DNA of 64,000 bases from Pseudomonas sp. TH41 (GTDB taxonomy: Bacteria; Pseudomonadota; Gammaproteobacteria; Pseudomonadales; Pseudomonadaceae): the NCBI RefSeq assembly GCF_016650695.1, contig NZ_JAEKFH010000009.1, positions 186,001 through 250,000 of the forward strand, written 5' to 3'. Numbering within the stretch: the first letter of the stretch is position 1; each line of letters begins with the position of its first letter. Of this stretch, positions 34,150 through 42,050 are shown piece after piece. Under the pieces are notes generated by a model. The model saw only the letters and a list, made by a program, of their open reading frames with translations, had not been told where the DNA came from and ran no database searches. A program made the translations under genes and the position numbers.

Positions 34150-35739
34150 TTGATCTCTACAGCTAACATCACGATGCAGTTCGGCGCCAAGCCGCTATTC
34201 GAAAACGTTTCGGTCAAATTCGGCGCGGGCAACCGCTACGGCCTGATCGGCGCCAACGGTTGCGGCAAGTCGACCTTCATGAAAATCCTCGGTGGCGACC
34301 TCGAGCCGTCCGGCGGCCAGGTCATGCTGGAACCGAACGTGCGTCTGGGTAAATTGCGCCAGGACCAGTTCGCCTACGAAGAATTCAGCGTGATCGATAC
34401 CGTGATCATGGGCCACGAAGAGCTGTGGAAGGTCAAGGCTGAGCGCGATCGCATCTACTCGCTGCCGGAAATGACCGAAGAAGACGGCATGGCCGTGGCG
34501 GAACTGGAAACCGAGTTCGCTGAAATGGACGGCTACACCGCCGAATCCCGTGCCGGCGAGCTGTTGCTGGGCCTGGGTATCGGCATCGAGCAGCACTTCG
34601 GCCCGATGAGCGAAGTGTCCCCGGGCTGGAAACTCCGCGTGTTGCTGGCTCAGGCGCTGTTCTCCGACCCTGAAGTATTGCTGCTCGACGAACCGACCAA
34701 CCACCTGGACATCAACACCATCCGCTGGCTGGAAAACATTCTGACCCAGCGCTCCAGCCTGATGATCATCATCTCTCACGACCGTCACTTCCTGAACAGC
34801 GTGTGCACCCACATGGCTGACCTGGATTACGGCGAACTGCGTCTGTTCCCGGGCAACTACGACGAGTACATGACCGTGGCGACCCAGTCCCGCGAGCAGC
34901 TGCTGTCGGACAACGCCAAGAAGAAAGCGCAGATCTCCGAGCTGCAATCGTTCGTTAGCCGCTTCTCGGCCAACGCCTCGAAAGCCAAGCAGGCCACCTC
35001 CCGCGCCAAGGCGATCGACAAGATCCAACTGGCCGAGGTCAAGCCTTCGAGCCGTGTGAGCCCGTTCATCCGTTTCGAACAAACCAAGAAGCTGCACCGT
35101 CAAGCGGTCATCGTCGAGCGCATGGCCAAAGGCTTTGACGGCAAGCCGCTGTTCAAGGATTTCAGCTTCGTTGTTGAAGCTGGCGAGCGCGTTGCGATCA
35201 TCGGCCCGAACGGTATCGGTAAAACCACCCTGCTGCGCACCCTGGTCAACGAACTGACCCCGGATGCCGGCACCGTGAAGTGGACCGACGCCGCGGAACT
35301 GGGTTACTACGCCCAGGACCACGCGCACGACTTCGAAGACGACTGCAACCTGTTCGACTGGATGGGTCAATGGACCCAGGGCGGCGAGCAACTGGTTCGC
35401 GGCACCCTTGGCCGGATGCTGTTCTCCAACGACGAGATCCTCAAGTCGGTCAAGGTCATCTCCGGTGGTGAACAAGGTCGCATGCTGTTCGGCAAGCTGA
35501 TCCTGCAAAAGCCGAACGTGCTGATCATGGACGAACCGACCAACCACTTGGACATGGAATCCATCGAGGCGCTGAACCTGGCGCTGGAAAACTACCCGGG
35601 CACGTTGATCTTCGTCAGCCACGACCGTGAGTTCGTATCGTCGTTGGCCACCCGCATCATCGAACTCAGCCCTAGCGGCGTGATCGACTTCAGCGGCACT
35701 TATGATGATTACCTGCGCAGCCAAGGCGTGGTGTTCTAA
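34150..35739 (+). CDS. ybiT: ABC-F ATPase YbiT, translation-associated
   Basis: 529 residues without membrane segments: two ABC domains in one chain. Walker A motifs are GANGCGKST (domain 1) and GPNGIGKTT (domain 2), with LLLDEPTNHLD and LIMDEPTNHLD as Walker B and EQGRMLFGKL as the second signature. The linker between them (ANASKAKQATSRAKAIDK) is the ribosome-contacting P-site tRNA interaction motif of ABC-F proteins. The sequence follows E. coli YbiT closely (ITMQFGAKPLFENVSVKFG). It starts with TTG 34150 after AGGA, which would lower its translation rate. A strong terminator follows. Confidence 0.92.
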   Translation: MISTANITMQFGAKPLFENVSVKFGAGNRYGLIGANGCGKSTFMKILGGDLEPSGGQVMLEPNVRLGKLRQDQFAYEEFSVIDTVIMGHEELWKVKAERDRIYSLPEMTEEDGMAVAELETEFAEMDGYTAESRAGELLLGLGIGIEQHFGPMSEVSPGWKLRVLLAQALFSDPEVLLLDEPTNHLDINTIRWLENILTQRSSLMIIISHDRHFLNSVCTHMADLDYGELRLFPGNYDEYMTVATQSREQLLSDNAKKKAQISELQSFVSRFSANASKAKQATSRAKAIDKIQLAEVKPSSRVSPFIRFEQTKKLHRQAVIVERMAKGFDGKPLFKDFSFVVEAGERVAIIGPNGIGKTTLLRTLVNELTPDAGTVKWTDAAELGYYAQDHAHDFEDDCNLFDWMGQWTQGGEQLVRGTLGRMLFSNDEILKSVKVISGGEQGRMLFGKLILQKPNVLIMDEPTNHLDMESIEALNLALENYPGTLIFVSHDREFVSSLATRIIELSPSGVIDFSGTYDDYLRSQGVVF

Positions 35740-35756
35740 GCGTCTGCTGAAACTGA

Positions 35757-35787
35757 AAAGCCCTGTCCTGGTGACGGGGCTTTTTAT
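35757..35787 (+). terminator. Rho-independent terminator after ybiT
   Basis: AAGCCCTGTC pairs with GACGGGGCTT (one G-T pair) around a short loop, followed by TTT. 18 bp after the stop codon. Confidence 0.85.
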
Positions 35788-35795
35788 TGCGTGAA

Positions 35796-35879
35796 GATCA
35801 AAAGATCGCAGGCTGCGCCAGCTCCTACAGGGGCACGCATTCCAAGGTAGGAGCTGGCGCAGCCTGCGATCTTTTGATC
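35796..35879. repeat. REP pair, GGAGCTGGCGCAGCCTGCGATC variant
   Basis: GATCAAAAGATCGCAGGCTG and its inverted copy about 25 bp apart. The core differs from the copies at 13839 and 25780 (GGCGCAGCC instead of GCCGCAGGC), yet both arms of the pair agree, so arm changes have been matched. Confidence 0.9.
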
Positions 35880-35953
35880 GTTAGCCTGCTTCCTTTTATT
35901 TCCCACCCAAGCCATGATGCAGCTCTCCCACCGCCGCCCGCGAACGAGCCCTC

Positions 35954-37141
35954 ATGTCTGTGCAGCAACTGCCCCCGCAAAGCTCCATGGCGATCACCCT
36001 GCAGATCGTCTCCATCGTTTTCTATACCTTTATTGCCTTCCTCTGCATCGGTCTGCCGATTGCGGTGTTGCCGGGGTATGTCCATGAACAGCTGGGCTTC
36101 AGTGCCATTGTTGCGGGGTTGACTATCGGCTCCCAATACCTGGCCACGCTGCTGAGCCGTCCGATGGCCGGGCGCATGTCGGACACCATCGGCACCAAGC
36201 GGGCGATTGTTTACGGGTTAACGGGGATTGTGTTGAGTGGCGTGCTGACGTTGATTTCTACGCTGCTGCAAAGTTTTCCGCTGCCGAGTTTGTTGATCCT
36301 GATTGCCGGTCGCTTGTTGCTCGGGATTGCCCAGGGCTTGATCGGTGTCGGCACCATCAGCTGGTGCATGGGCCAGGTTGGTGCGGAACACACCGCGCGC
36401 TCGATTTCGTGGAATGGCATTGCGTCTTATGGTGCCATTGCGATCGGTGCGCCGCTGGGCGTGGTGATGGTCGCAGAATATGGCTTTGCCAGCCTCGGGA
36501 TCGTGCTGTCGCTGCTGGCCTTGGCAGCGCTGTTGCTCATCCGCAACAAACCCTCGGTGCCGGTGATTCGCGGCGAGCGTCTGCCGTTCTGGGCGGTGTT
36601 CGGGCGGATCGCGCCGTTTGGTGCGAGCCTGAGCCTCGCCTCGATCGGTTACGGCACACTGACGACGTTCATCACCTTGTACTACGTCAGTCGAGGCTGG
36701 ACTGGCGCAGCCTATTGCCTGACGGTATTCGGGATCTGCTTCATTTTGTCGCGACTGCTGTTCATCTCGGCGATAAGCCGCTTTGGCGGCTTCACCTCGG
36801 CCATTGCCTGCATGACCATTGAAACAGCAGGCCTGGTGCTGCTGTGGCTGGCGCCTTCGACCGGTTATGCCCTGATCGGTGCCGGGCTGACCGGGTTTGG
36901 GCTGTCACTGGTGTATCCGGCACTGGGGGTTGAAGCGATCAAACAAGTACCCAACTCCAGTCGCGGCGCGGGCTTAAGTGCATATGCGGTGTTTTTCGAT
37001 CTGGCGCTGGCGATCGCCGGGCCGTTGATGGGGGCAGTAGCTTTGAACCTGGGGTACTCGTGGATTTTCTTCAGCGCCGCGTTGCTGTCCATTACCGGGC
37101 TCGGTTTGACCCTATTGCTTAAACGCCGCGCAATGGCCTGA
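35954..37141 (+). CDS. MFS transporter, YhhS family
   Basis: 395 residues with twelve membrane helices. It matches E. coli YhhS through the first helices (IVSIVFYTFIAFLCIGLPIAVLPGYVHEQLGFSA; LATLLSRPMAGRMSDTIGTKRA, the MFS loop 2-3 motif with RxxGRxxD). Relatives export small drugs or herbicides such as glyphosate and arabinose. The substrate here is unknown. ATG 35954 fits the family start. A REP pair follows and the next gene is convergent. Confidence 0.88.
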   Translation: MSVQQLPPQSSMAITLQIVSIVFYTFIAFLCIGLPIAVLPGYVHEQLGFSAIVAGLTIGSQYLATLLSRPMAGRMSDTIGTKRAIVYGLTGIVLSGVLTLISTLLQSFPLPSLLILIAGRLLLGIAQGLIGVGTISWCMGQVGAEHTARSISWNGIASYGAIAIGAPLGVVMVAEYGFASLGIVLSLLALAALLLIRNKPSVPVIRGERLPFWAVFGRIAPFGASLSLASIGYGTLTTFITLYYVSRGWTGAAYCLTVFGICFILSRLLFISAISRFGGFTSAIACMTIETAGLVLLWLAPSTGYALIGAGLTGFGLSLVYPALGVEAIKQVPNSSRGAGLSAYAVFFDLALAIAGPLMGAVALNLGYSWIFFSAALLSITGLGLTLLLKRRAMA

Positions 37142-37153
37142 CTTCCACAATCC

Positions 37154-37253
37154 TGTAGGAGCGAGCTTGCTCGCGAAGAACTTGTGAGCGACGCATTCAT
37201 TCAGGAAGAACGCGTTATCGTTAACGTCTTTCGCGAGCAAGCTCGCTCCTACA
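37154..37253. repeat. REP pair between two convergent genes
   Basis: TGTAGGAGCGAGCTTGCTCG and its inverted copy; about 50 bp of spacer. Confidence 0.9.
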
Positions 37254-37264
37254 CAGGGACTACC

Positions 37265-38314
37265 TTATTGATCGGCGGTTTGATCAGCTGTTTGCATCCC
37301 GGCGCGGGTGGCTTTGCCCAGCGTACGGGAAAAGAAACGCCCGGCTTCGGAAATCAGGTTGCGGTGAATGTCTTCGCGGTCGACGCCATCGGCATCGGTG
37401 CACAGCGCTGGCATGGCGATAATCTGTTCTTCGTTGCACGGCGCCATGAACACGAAGTGCCCTGCCCCGGCCAGTAACTTGAAGTCCGGTGCGATGGGCA
37501 GTTTACGCGCCAGGGCTGCGGCGTTTTTGTCGAACGCCACCAGTTTGTCGCCATCACCGCTGTAAAGCAGCACCGGCACATGCACGTCGGCCAACGTGGA
37601 ACGGCCGAACTTCAAGCTGAGTGGCGCCATCAGCAGCAACGCGTGGACGCGCGGGTCGGCGACCGGTTGCAAGTCATCGCGGTCGACGATCAACTCACCT
37701 TGCGTGTTGCAGGCATCGCGGTCATCGGGGCGTTCCTGGCAATAGCGGCGCAGGCGGTCCAGGTCTGGCGTGGCACCGGACAGGATCAACGCAGTCTCTC
37801 CGCCCGCCGAATAACCGATCACGCCCACCTGATCGGCATTGACGAAAGGTGCGAGCATTCGATCGCCCAAGGTCGCGGTAATCGCTTCGGAAATCTGGAT
37901 CGGTCGGCCGTAAAGGTTACTCAAAGTACCGAGACGGCTGTGATCTTTGTAGTTGTCACCGGGATGGAACACCGCCACCACCACAAACCCTTTGCGCGCC
38001 AGTGAAGTCATCAGGTCGTGCAAGGCCAGCGGGGTTCCCGTGTTGCCGTGGGACAGCATCAGCATCGGGAAGCGACCCATGGCGATTCGTGTGTCTTCGC
38101 CGGCTTCGACCGAGTAACCCTCGAGTTTGCTGGTGTGTTCGCGGTCGCTGGAGGGATAGAAGGCAATGGCCCGCATCGGCTGAAGATCCAACGGGTCGAG
38201 AAAGGTCATCTCATGGAAGCCGACGCTCCAGTGAGGACGTAGCCCAGGCGCGGCGTGCACTGAATTCAGGCTGCTGAGCAGGCAAATCAGTAATGTTGCA
38301 CAAAGACGCACCAT
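37265..38314 (-). CDS. Exported alpha/beta-hydrolase (dienelactone hydrolase-like)
   Basis: 349 residues with a signal peptide (about 1-22, LNSVHA-APGL). The hydrolase core has PMLMLSHGNTGTPLALHDL (oxyanion region), the nucleophile in VGVIGYSAGGETALIL, an acid in LLYSGDGDKLV and the catalytic histidine in GAGHFVFMAPC. This is the layout of PAF-acetylhydrolase-like and dienelactone-hydrolase-like esterases. Two to four cysteines in the lid (RRYCQERPDDRDACNTQ) may form a disulfide in the periplasm. ATG 38314 gives the signal peptide; the frame is open to 38398. Confidence 0.85.
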   Translation of the reverse strand: MVRLCATLLICLLSSLNSVHAAPGLRPHWSVGFHEMTFLDPLDLQPMRAIAFYPSSDREHTSKLEGYSVEAGEDTRIAMGRFPMLMLSHGNTGTPLALHDLMTSLARKGFVVVAVFHPGDNYKDHSRLGTLSNLYGRPIQISEAITATLGDRMLAPFVNADQVGVIGYSAGGETALILSGATPDLDRLRRYCQERPDDRDACNTQGELIVDRDDLQPVADPRVHALLLMAPLSLKFGRSTLADVHVPVLLYSGDGDKLVAFDKNAAALARKLPIAPDFKLLAGAGHFVFMAPCNEEQIIAMPALCTDADGVDREDIHRNLISEAGRFFSRTLGKATRAGMQTADQTADQ

Positions 38315-38396
38315 GGGATGCCCCACCTTGTTACTTGACCGGAGACGGTAACCCTCTACTGCATAACTCGGGCCATGAAATGTAATAGCCAGAAAC

Positions 38397-38444
38397 AAAA
38401 AACTCCGTATCTGACACTTGCGTGATCAGAATACAGAGTTTTTT
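38397..38444. terminator. Bidirectional terminator-type hairpin downstream of azoR
   Basis: AAAAAACTC-GTAT-CTGA (38397-38414) pairs with TCAG-ATAC-GAGTTTTTT (38426-38444) with single-base bulges. Flanking A- and T-runs make it work in both directions; it should end the azoR transcript on the minus strand. Confidence 0.8.
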
Positions 38445-38483
38445 GGTGTATTGCCTGAGCTGATTCAGCTCTTTACGCAAGCC

Positions 38484-39095
38484 TTACGCGGCGGCGAACA
38501 GCTGCTCGCTGATTTGCGCGTGGGCGTCGCTCATGGCTTTGGTGCGTACTTCGTCACCGTAAGCCAGGCCTTCGGCGCGGACGATCTCGATGTCAGTGAC
38601 GCCGAGGAAGCCGAACACCAGTTTCAGGTAATCTTCGTGAGCAACGCCTGACGCCTGGCCGGCATGCAGGCCACCGGAGGTCGAAACGATCACGATTTTC
38701 TTGCCGCCGCACAGGCCTTCAGGGCCGGCTTCGGTGTAGCGGAAAGTTTGACCGGCAACGGCGATGCGGTCGATCCAGGCCTTGAGTTGGGTCGGGATGG
38801 TGAAGTTGTACATCGGTGCGGCGATGACCACGGCATCGGCGGCAATGAATTCAGCCAGGGTAGACGCGCTCAGCTCGGCTTCGTGCTGTTGGGCGGCGTT
38901 ACGCAGTTCGGCGGTGGTGCCGGCGGCAACCAGGGTCGTGGCGGAGAAGTGGCTGATGGCGTCGGCAGCCAGGTCGCGGTAGGTCACGACCGCAGACGGC
39001 TCGGCGGCTTGCCAGGCTTTAACGACTTCACTGCTCAGCTGACGGGAAGCCGAGTTGTCACCAAGAATGCTCGAATCGATATGCAACAGTTTCAT
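38484..39095 (-). CDS. azoR: FMN-dependent NADH azoreductase
   Basis: 203 residues, flavodoxin-like. MKLLHIDSSILGDNSASRQLS is the FMN phosphate loop; APMYNFTIPTQLKAWIDRI, TFRYTEAGPEGLCGGKK and STSGGLHAG are the other signature stretches. It reduces azo bonds and quinones with NADH. ATG 39095 is the family start; the long open frame beyond it (to 39998) is antisense to the LysR gene. It is divergent from the LysR gene, 132 bp apart, and probably controlled by it. Confidence 0.92.
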   Translation of the reverse strand: MKLLHIDSSILGDNSASRQLSSEVVKAWQAAEPSAVVTYRDLAADAISHFSATTLVAAGTTAELRNAAQQHEAELSASTLAEFIAADAVVIAAPMYNFTIPTQLKAWIDRIAVAGQTFRYTEAGPEGLCGGKKIVIVSTSGGLHAGQASGVAHEDYLKLVFGFLGVTDIEIVRAEGLAYGDEVRTKAMSDAHAQISEQLFAAA

Positions 39096-39227
39096 GTGGG
39101 ATCTCCAGGTGAGGACCGCCACGAGGCGATCTGATGGAAACAATCCTACAGGCGAAACCAATAGCTGATTAGTCGGCAACAATGCGATAGTTTGTCCTAC
39201 TGATAGAACAATCGAGCCCACACCATC

Positions 39228-40136
39228 ATGCAAGACCTTAATGACCTCTACTATTTTGCCAAAGTGGTTGAAGCCGGTGGCTTTGCGGCGGCCGGGCGAT
39301 TGCTGGGGATTCCAAAGTCGCGGCTCTCGCGACGCATCGCTGAACTCGAAGAACGCCTTGGGGCGCGCCTGCTGCAACGCACCACACGACAACTCAAGTT
39401 GACAGCGGTGGGCGAGCGTTACCTGCGCCACTGTCAGGCGATGTTGCTGGAAGCCGAAATGGCCGATGAAGCGGTGGCCAGCATGTCCAGCGAACCTCGG
39501 GGGCGCTTGCGGGTGTCCTGCCCCGTCGGGCTGGCCCATGAAATGTTGCCGATGGTCATCAGCAAATTTCTTGAAAAGCACCCGCAGGTTCAACTGGAAG
39601 TCATGCTGCTCAACCGTCGGGTCGATCTGGTGACCGAGGGCGTCGACGTCGCTTTGCGGGTTCGCGAGTTGGGTGATGAAGATCCACTGCTGGTGACCCG
39701 GCGCCTGCGCCAGGCGCAGATGCTTCTGGTGGCCAGTCCGGCCTTTCTCCTTGGCCGCGGGATCAGTCATCCCGAGGACCTCAAGGGGGTGCCAATACTC
39801 GGCGCACTGGAAGCCGACCGCATGGTGCATATACGCATGCTCGATCAACAGGGCAAAAGCTTCGACGTGGCACTGGAAGCGCGACTGGGCATCGACGACT
39901 TCATCGTGCGCCGGGCCTGCACCCTCGCCGGCCTGGGCTTTACGATGCTGCCGATGATGTATTGCGAGCAGGAACTGGAAAACGGCTCGCTGGTGCAATT
40001 GCTGCCTGAATGGTCGCTACCGGGCGGCTGGCTGCAAGCGGTCTACCCTCATCGTCGCGGAGTGATGCCGGCGGTGCGCGCCTGGATCGACCATTTGATC
40101 GAATCATTCAATACCTGTGGGGACCGACTGATATGA
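39228..40136 (+). CDS. LysR-type regulator divergent from azoR
   Basis: 302 residues. The winged helix-turn-helix is at residues 1-60 (DLYYFAKVVEAGGFAAAGRLLGIPKSRLSRRIAELEERLG), and the periplasmic-binding-like effector domain follows (GRLRVSCPVGLAHEMLPMVISKFLEKHP). It resembles the PA2206/AaeR-type quinone-responsive regulators. Likely controls azoR and itself through the shared 132-bp gap. Its stop overlaps the next start by four bases (ATGA). Confidence 0.9.
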   Translation: MQDLNDLYYFAKVVEAGGFAAAGRLLGIPKSRLSRRIAELEERLGARLLQRTTRQLKLTAVGERYLRHCQAMLLEAEMADEAVASMSSEPRGRLRVSCPVGLAHEMLPMVISKFLEKHPQVQLEVMLLNRRVDLVTEGVDVALRVRELGDEDPLLVTRRLRQAQMLLVASPAFLLGRGISHPEDLKGVPILGALEADRMVHIRMLDQQGKSFDVALEARLGIDDFIVRRACTLAGLGFTMLPMMYCEQELENGSLVQLLPEWSLPGGWLQAVYPHRRGVMPAVRAWIDHLIESFNTCGDRLI

Positions 40137-40492
40137 AGGCTGGACGCATGAGCGAAGAGGATGTCGCAGCATTCTGCCTCGCGCTGCCGGGTGCGCGGGA
40201 AGACTACAAATGGGGGGGCGTGCGGGTGTTTTCGATTGCCGGGAACAAGATGTTTGCCTTGCAGAACTTGCGCGGCGCGTCCCTGGCGTTCAAGGTCGAC
40301 AAGGACTTGTTTCTCGGGCATTGCGACCGCCCGGGCATTCATCCCGCGCCATATCTGGCGCGAGCCCAGTGGATCATCATGGAAACGCCCTACCCGTTGG
40401 CCGCCGAAGAGCTGCAAGGGTTGCTGCAACGCTCCCATCAACTGGTGGTGAGCAAGCTGCCCAAGCGCACTCAGGTCGGCCTGCTGCTGTAG
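40133..40492 (+). CDS. MmcQ/YjbR family DNA-binding-fold protein
   Basis: 119 residues of the small MmcQ/YjbR family (CyaY-like fold): CLALPGAREDYKWGGVRVFSIAGNKMFALQ and ARAQWIIMETPYPLAAEELQGLLQRSHQLV are typical. The fold is said to bind DNA non-specifically; function unproven. ATG 40133 overlaps the LysR stop. ATG 40148 (MSEEDVAAFC), preceded by GAAGG, is the alternative and agrees better with relatives. Convergent with the DUF1294 gene. Confidence 0.85.
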   Translation: MKAGRMSEEDVAAFCLALPGAREDYKWGGVRVFSIAGNKMFALQNLRGASLAFKVDKDLFLGHCDRPGIHPAPYLARAQWIIMETPYPLAAEELQGLLQRSHQLVVSKLPKRTQVGLLL

Positions 40493-40501
40493 AACTCTCT
40501 T

Positions 40502-40930
40502 TTAGAACAATGCGAACAGGTGTGCGCCGAGGAACAGCTGGTCGATCCAGAACACTTGGTGCATCAGCACAATGATCCAGAACACCAGCTGAAACGAGAC
40601 TTTGCGCGTCTTGTGCCGAAACACCTGTTGCGCCACCAAGGCCCCTGGCCAACCGCCCGCCAACTCCACCGCATGCAACACGTTCTCCGGTGTACGCCAA
40701 CGGTCGGAGCGCGCCTTGCGCTTGTCGCTCCAATACAGAAAAAACGCCAGCACGCTGACAATCCCGTACGCCGCCACAGGGATCACCGAAACCCGCTGCA
40801 GCCAGAGCGAGATCGAGCCAAACAGTGGCAGTGCGCACAAGACCGCGAACACCAACAGTTTTAGCCGAAGATGCTGGGTCTCTCCTCCGGATGGGCGCCC
40901 GGGATTGCGACGCGCGCTGGAGTCATTCAT
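40502..40930 (-). CDS. DUF1294 membrane protein
   Basis: 142 residues with a charged N-terminus and three to four membrane helices (about 25-42, 48-66, 110-128). LYWSDKRKARSDRWRTPENVLHAVELAGGWPGALVAQQVFRHKTRKVSFQ is the conserved DUF1294 core. Some relatives carry a cold-shock domain in front; this one does not. ATG 40930 overlaps the uppP stop by four bases, so it is the second gene of the uppP operon. Function unknown. Confidence 0.88.
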   Translation of the reverse strand: MNDSSARRNPGRPSGGETQHLRLKLLVFAVLCALPLFGSISLWLQRVSVIPVAAYGIVSVLAFFLYWSDKRKARSDRWRTPENVLHAVELAGGWPGALVAQQVFRHKTRKVSFQLVFWIIVLMHQVFWIDQLFLGAHLFALF

Positions 40931-41757
40931 GGCTTCGCGGCAGCCCAATCGACCCAACCGAACTGCCAGGTCGCCAGGATCACAATGCCGAACGCAATGC
41001 GGTACCAGGCAAATGCCGCATAGCTGTGGGTGGCGATGAACTTGAGCAAGCCCTTGACCGCGATCATCGCGAAGATGAATGCGGTGACGAAACCGATAGC
41101 GAACACCGGGAAGTCTGCCGGCACGAACATGTGGCGATACTTGAACCCCGAATACACCGCCGCAGCCACCATGGTCGGCATCGCTAGAAAGAACGAGAAC
41201 TCGGTCGCGGTTTTGCGCGACAGCCCGAACAGCAGGCCACCAATGATCGTCGAACCGGAACGCGATGTTCCCGGGATCATCGCCAGGCACTGGGCGAAGC
41301 CGACTTTCAGAGCGTCTTGCCAAGTGATTTCATCGACCGTTTCGGCATGCACTTCATGCTGACGCTTCTCGGCCCACAACATGATTATCCCGCCCACGAC
41401 CAACGCCGTGGCAACCGTAATCGGGTTGAACAGGTATTGGTGAATCAAATCGGAAAAAATCACACCGAGGACAACGGCCGGCATAAACGCAATCAGCAGG
41501 TTCGCGGTAAAGCGACGCGCACTTGGCTGGGTCGGCAAACCGGTCACCACGTCGAGGATTTTGCGGCGAAACTCCCAGACCACGGCCAGAATCGCCCCCA
41601 ACTGGATAATGATGTTGAACGCGATAGCCCGCTCACCCCCAAAGTTGAGCAAGTCGGCCACGATGATCTGGTGTCCGGTACTGGAAATGGGCAAAAACTC
41701 CGTCAGCCCTTCTACAACTCCAAGAATCAATGCCTGCAAGGCGGTCCAAAGTTCCAT
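40927..41757 (-). CDS. uppP: Undecaprenyl-diphosphate phosphatase (BacA)
   Basis: 276 residues, seven to eight membrane helices. The two active-site motifs are visible: GVVEGLTEFLPISSTGH near the N-terminus and GFAQCLAMIPGTSRSGSTIIGG in the middle. It recycles the lipid carrier of cell-wall synthesis by removing a phosphate, and gives bacitracin tolerance. ATG 41757 follows GGGGGA; the frame is open to 41889. Confidence 0.95.
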   Translation of the reverse strand: MELWTALQALILGVVEGLTEFLPISSTGHQIIVADLLNFGGERAIAFNIIIQLGAILAVVWEFRRKILDVVTGLPTQPSARRFTANLLIAFMPAVVLGVIFSDLIHQYLFNPITVATALVVGGIIMLWAEKRQHEVHAETVDEITWQDALKVGFAQCLAMIPGTSRSGSTIIGGLLFGLSRKTATEFSFFLAMPTMVAAAVYSGFKYRHMFVPADFPVFAIGFVTAFIFAMIAVKGLLKFIATHSYAAFAWYRIAFGIVILATWQFGWVDWAAAKP

Positions 41758-42050
41758 CAATCCCCCAAGAAGCAATGCCCCCAGGCATGCCCCGTTAAAA
41801 TTTTGTAGAGCGTTCACTGCAATCAGCGTAGCTGAAGTCCGGCGCGCACAAGATCCACACAGCACCGTCAAAATCCTGTGAAAAATCAACCTGGATTCAG
41901 GCTTTACTGTGCGGGGCCGAAATCCTATCAGACAAGTCTTGTTACTGCTGCCGTGTTATTGGACTTGGGTCGAATAGGCCCGGTCTACAAAGTGTGGTTG
42001 GATGCTGGCGATCATTTATTACAAAAACAAAAACCCGGAGTGACAGCGTT

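Noticed and set aside
34195..35724. A 509-codon open frame on the minus strand
   Set aside because: Antisense shadow of ybiT with no recognisable domain.
39096..39998. Long N-terminal extension of the azoR frame
   Set aside because: It is antisense to the LysR gene; azoR starts normally at 39095 with MKLLHIDSS.
40931..41323. Upstream extension of the DUF1294 frame
   Set aside because: It lies antiparallel in another frame of uppP; the ATG at 40930 with the four-base overlap is the natural start.
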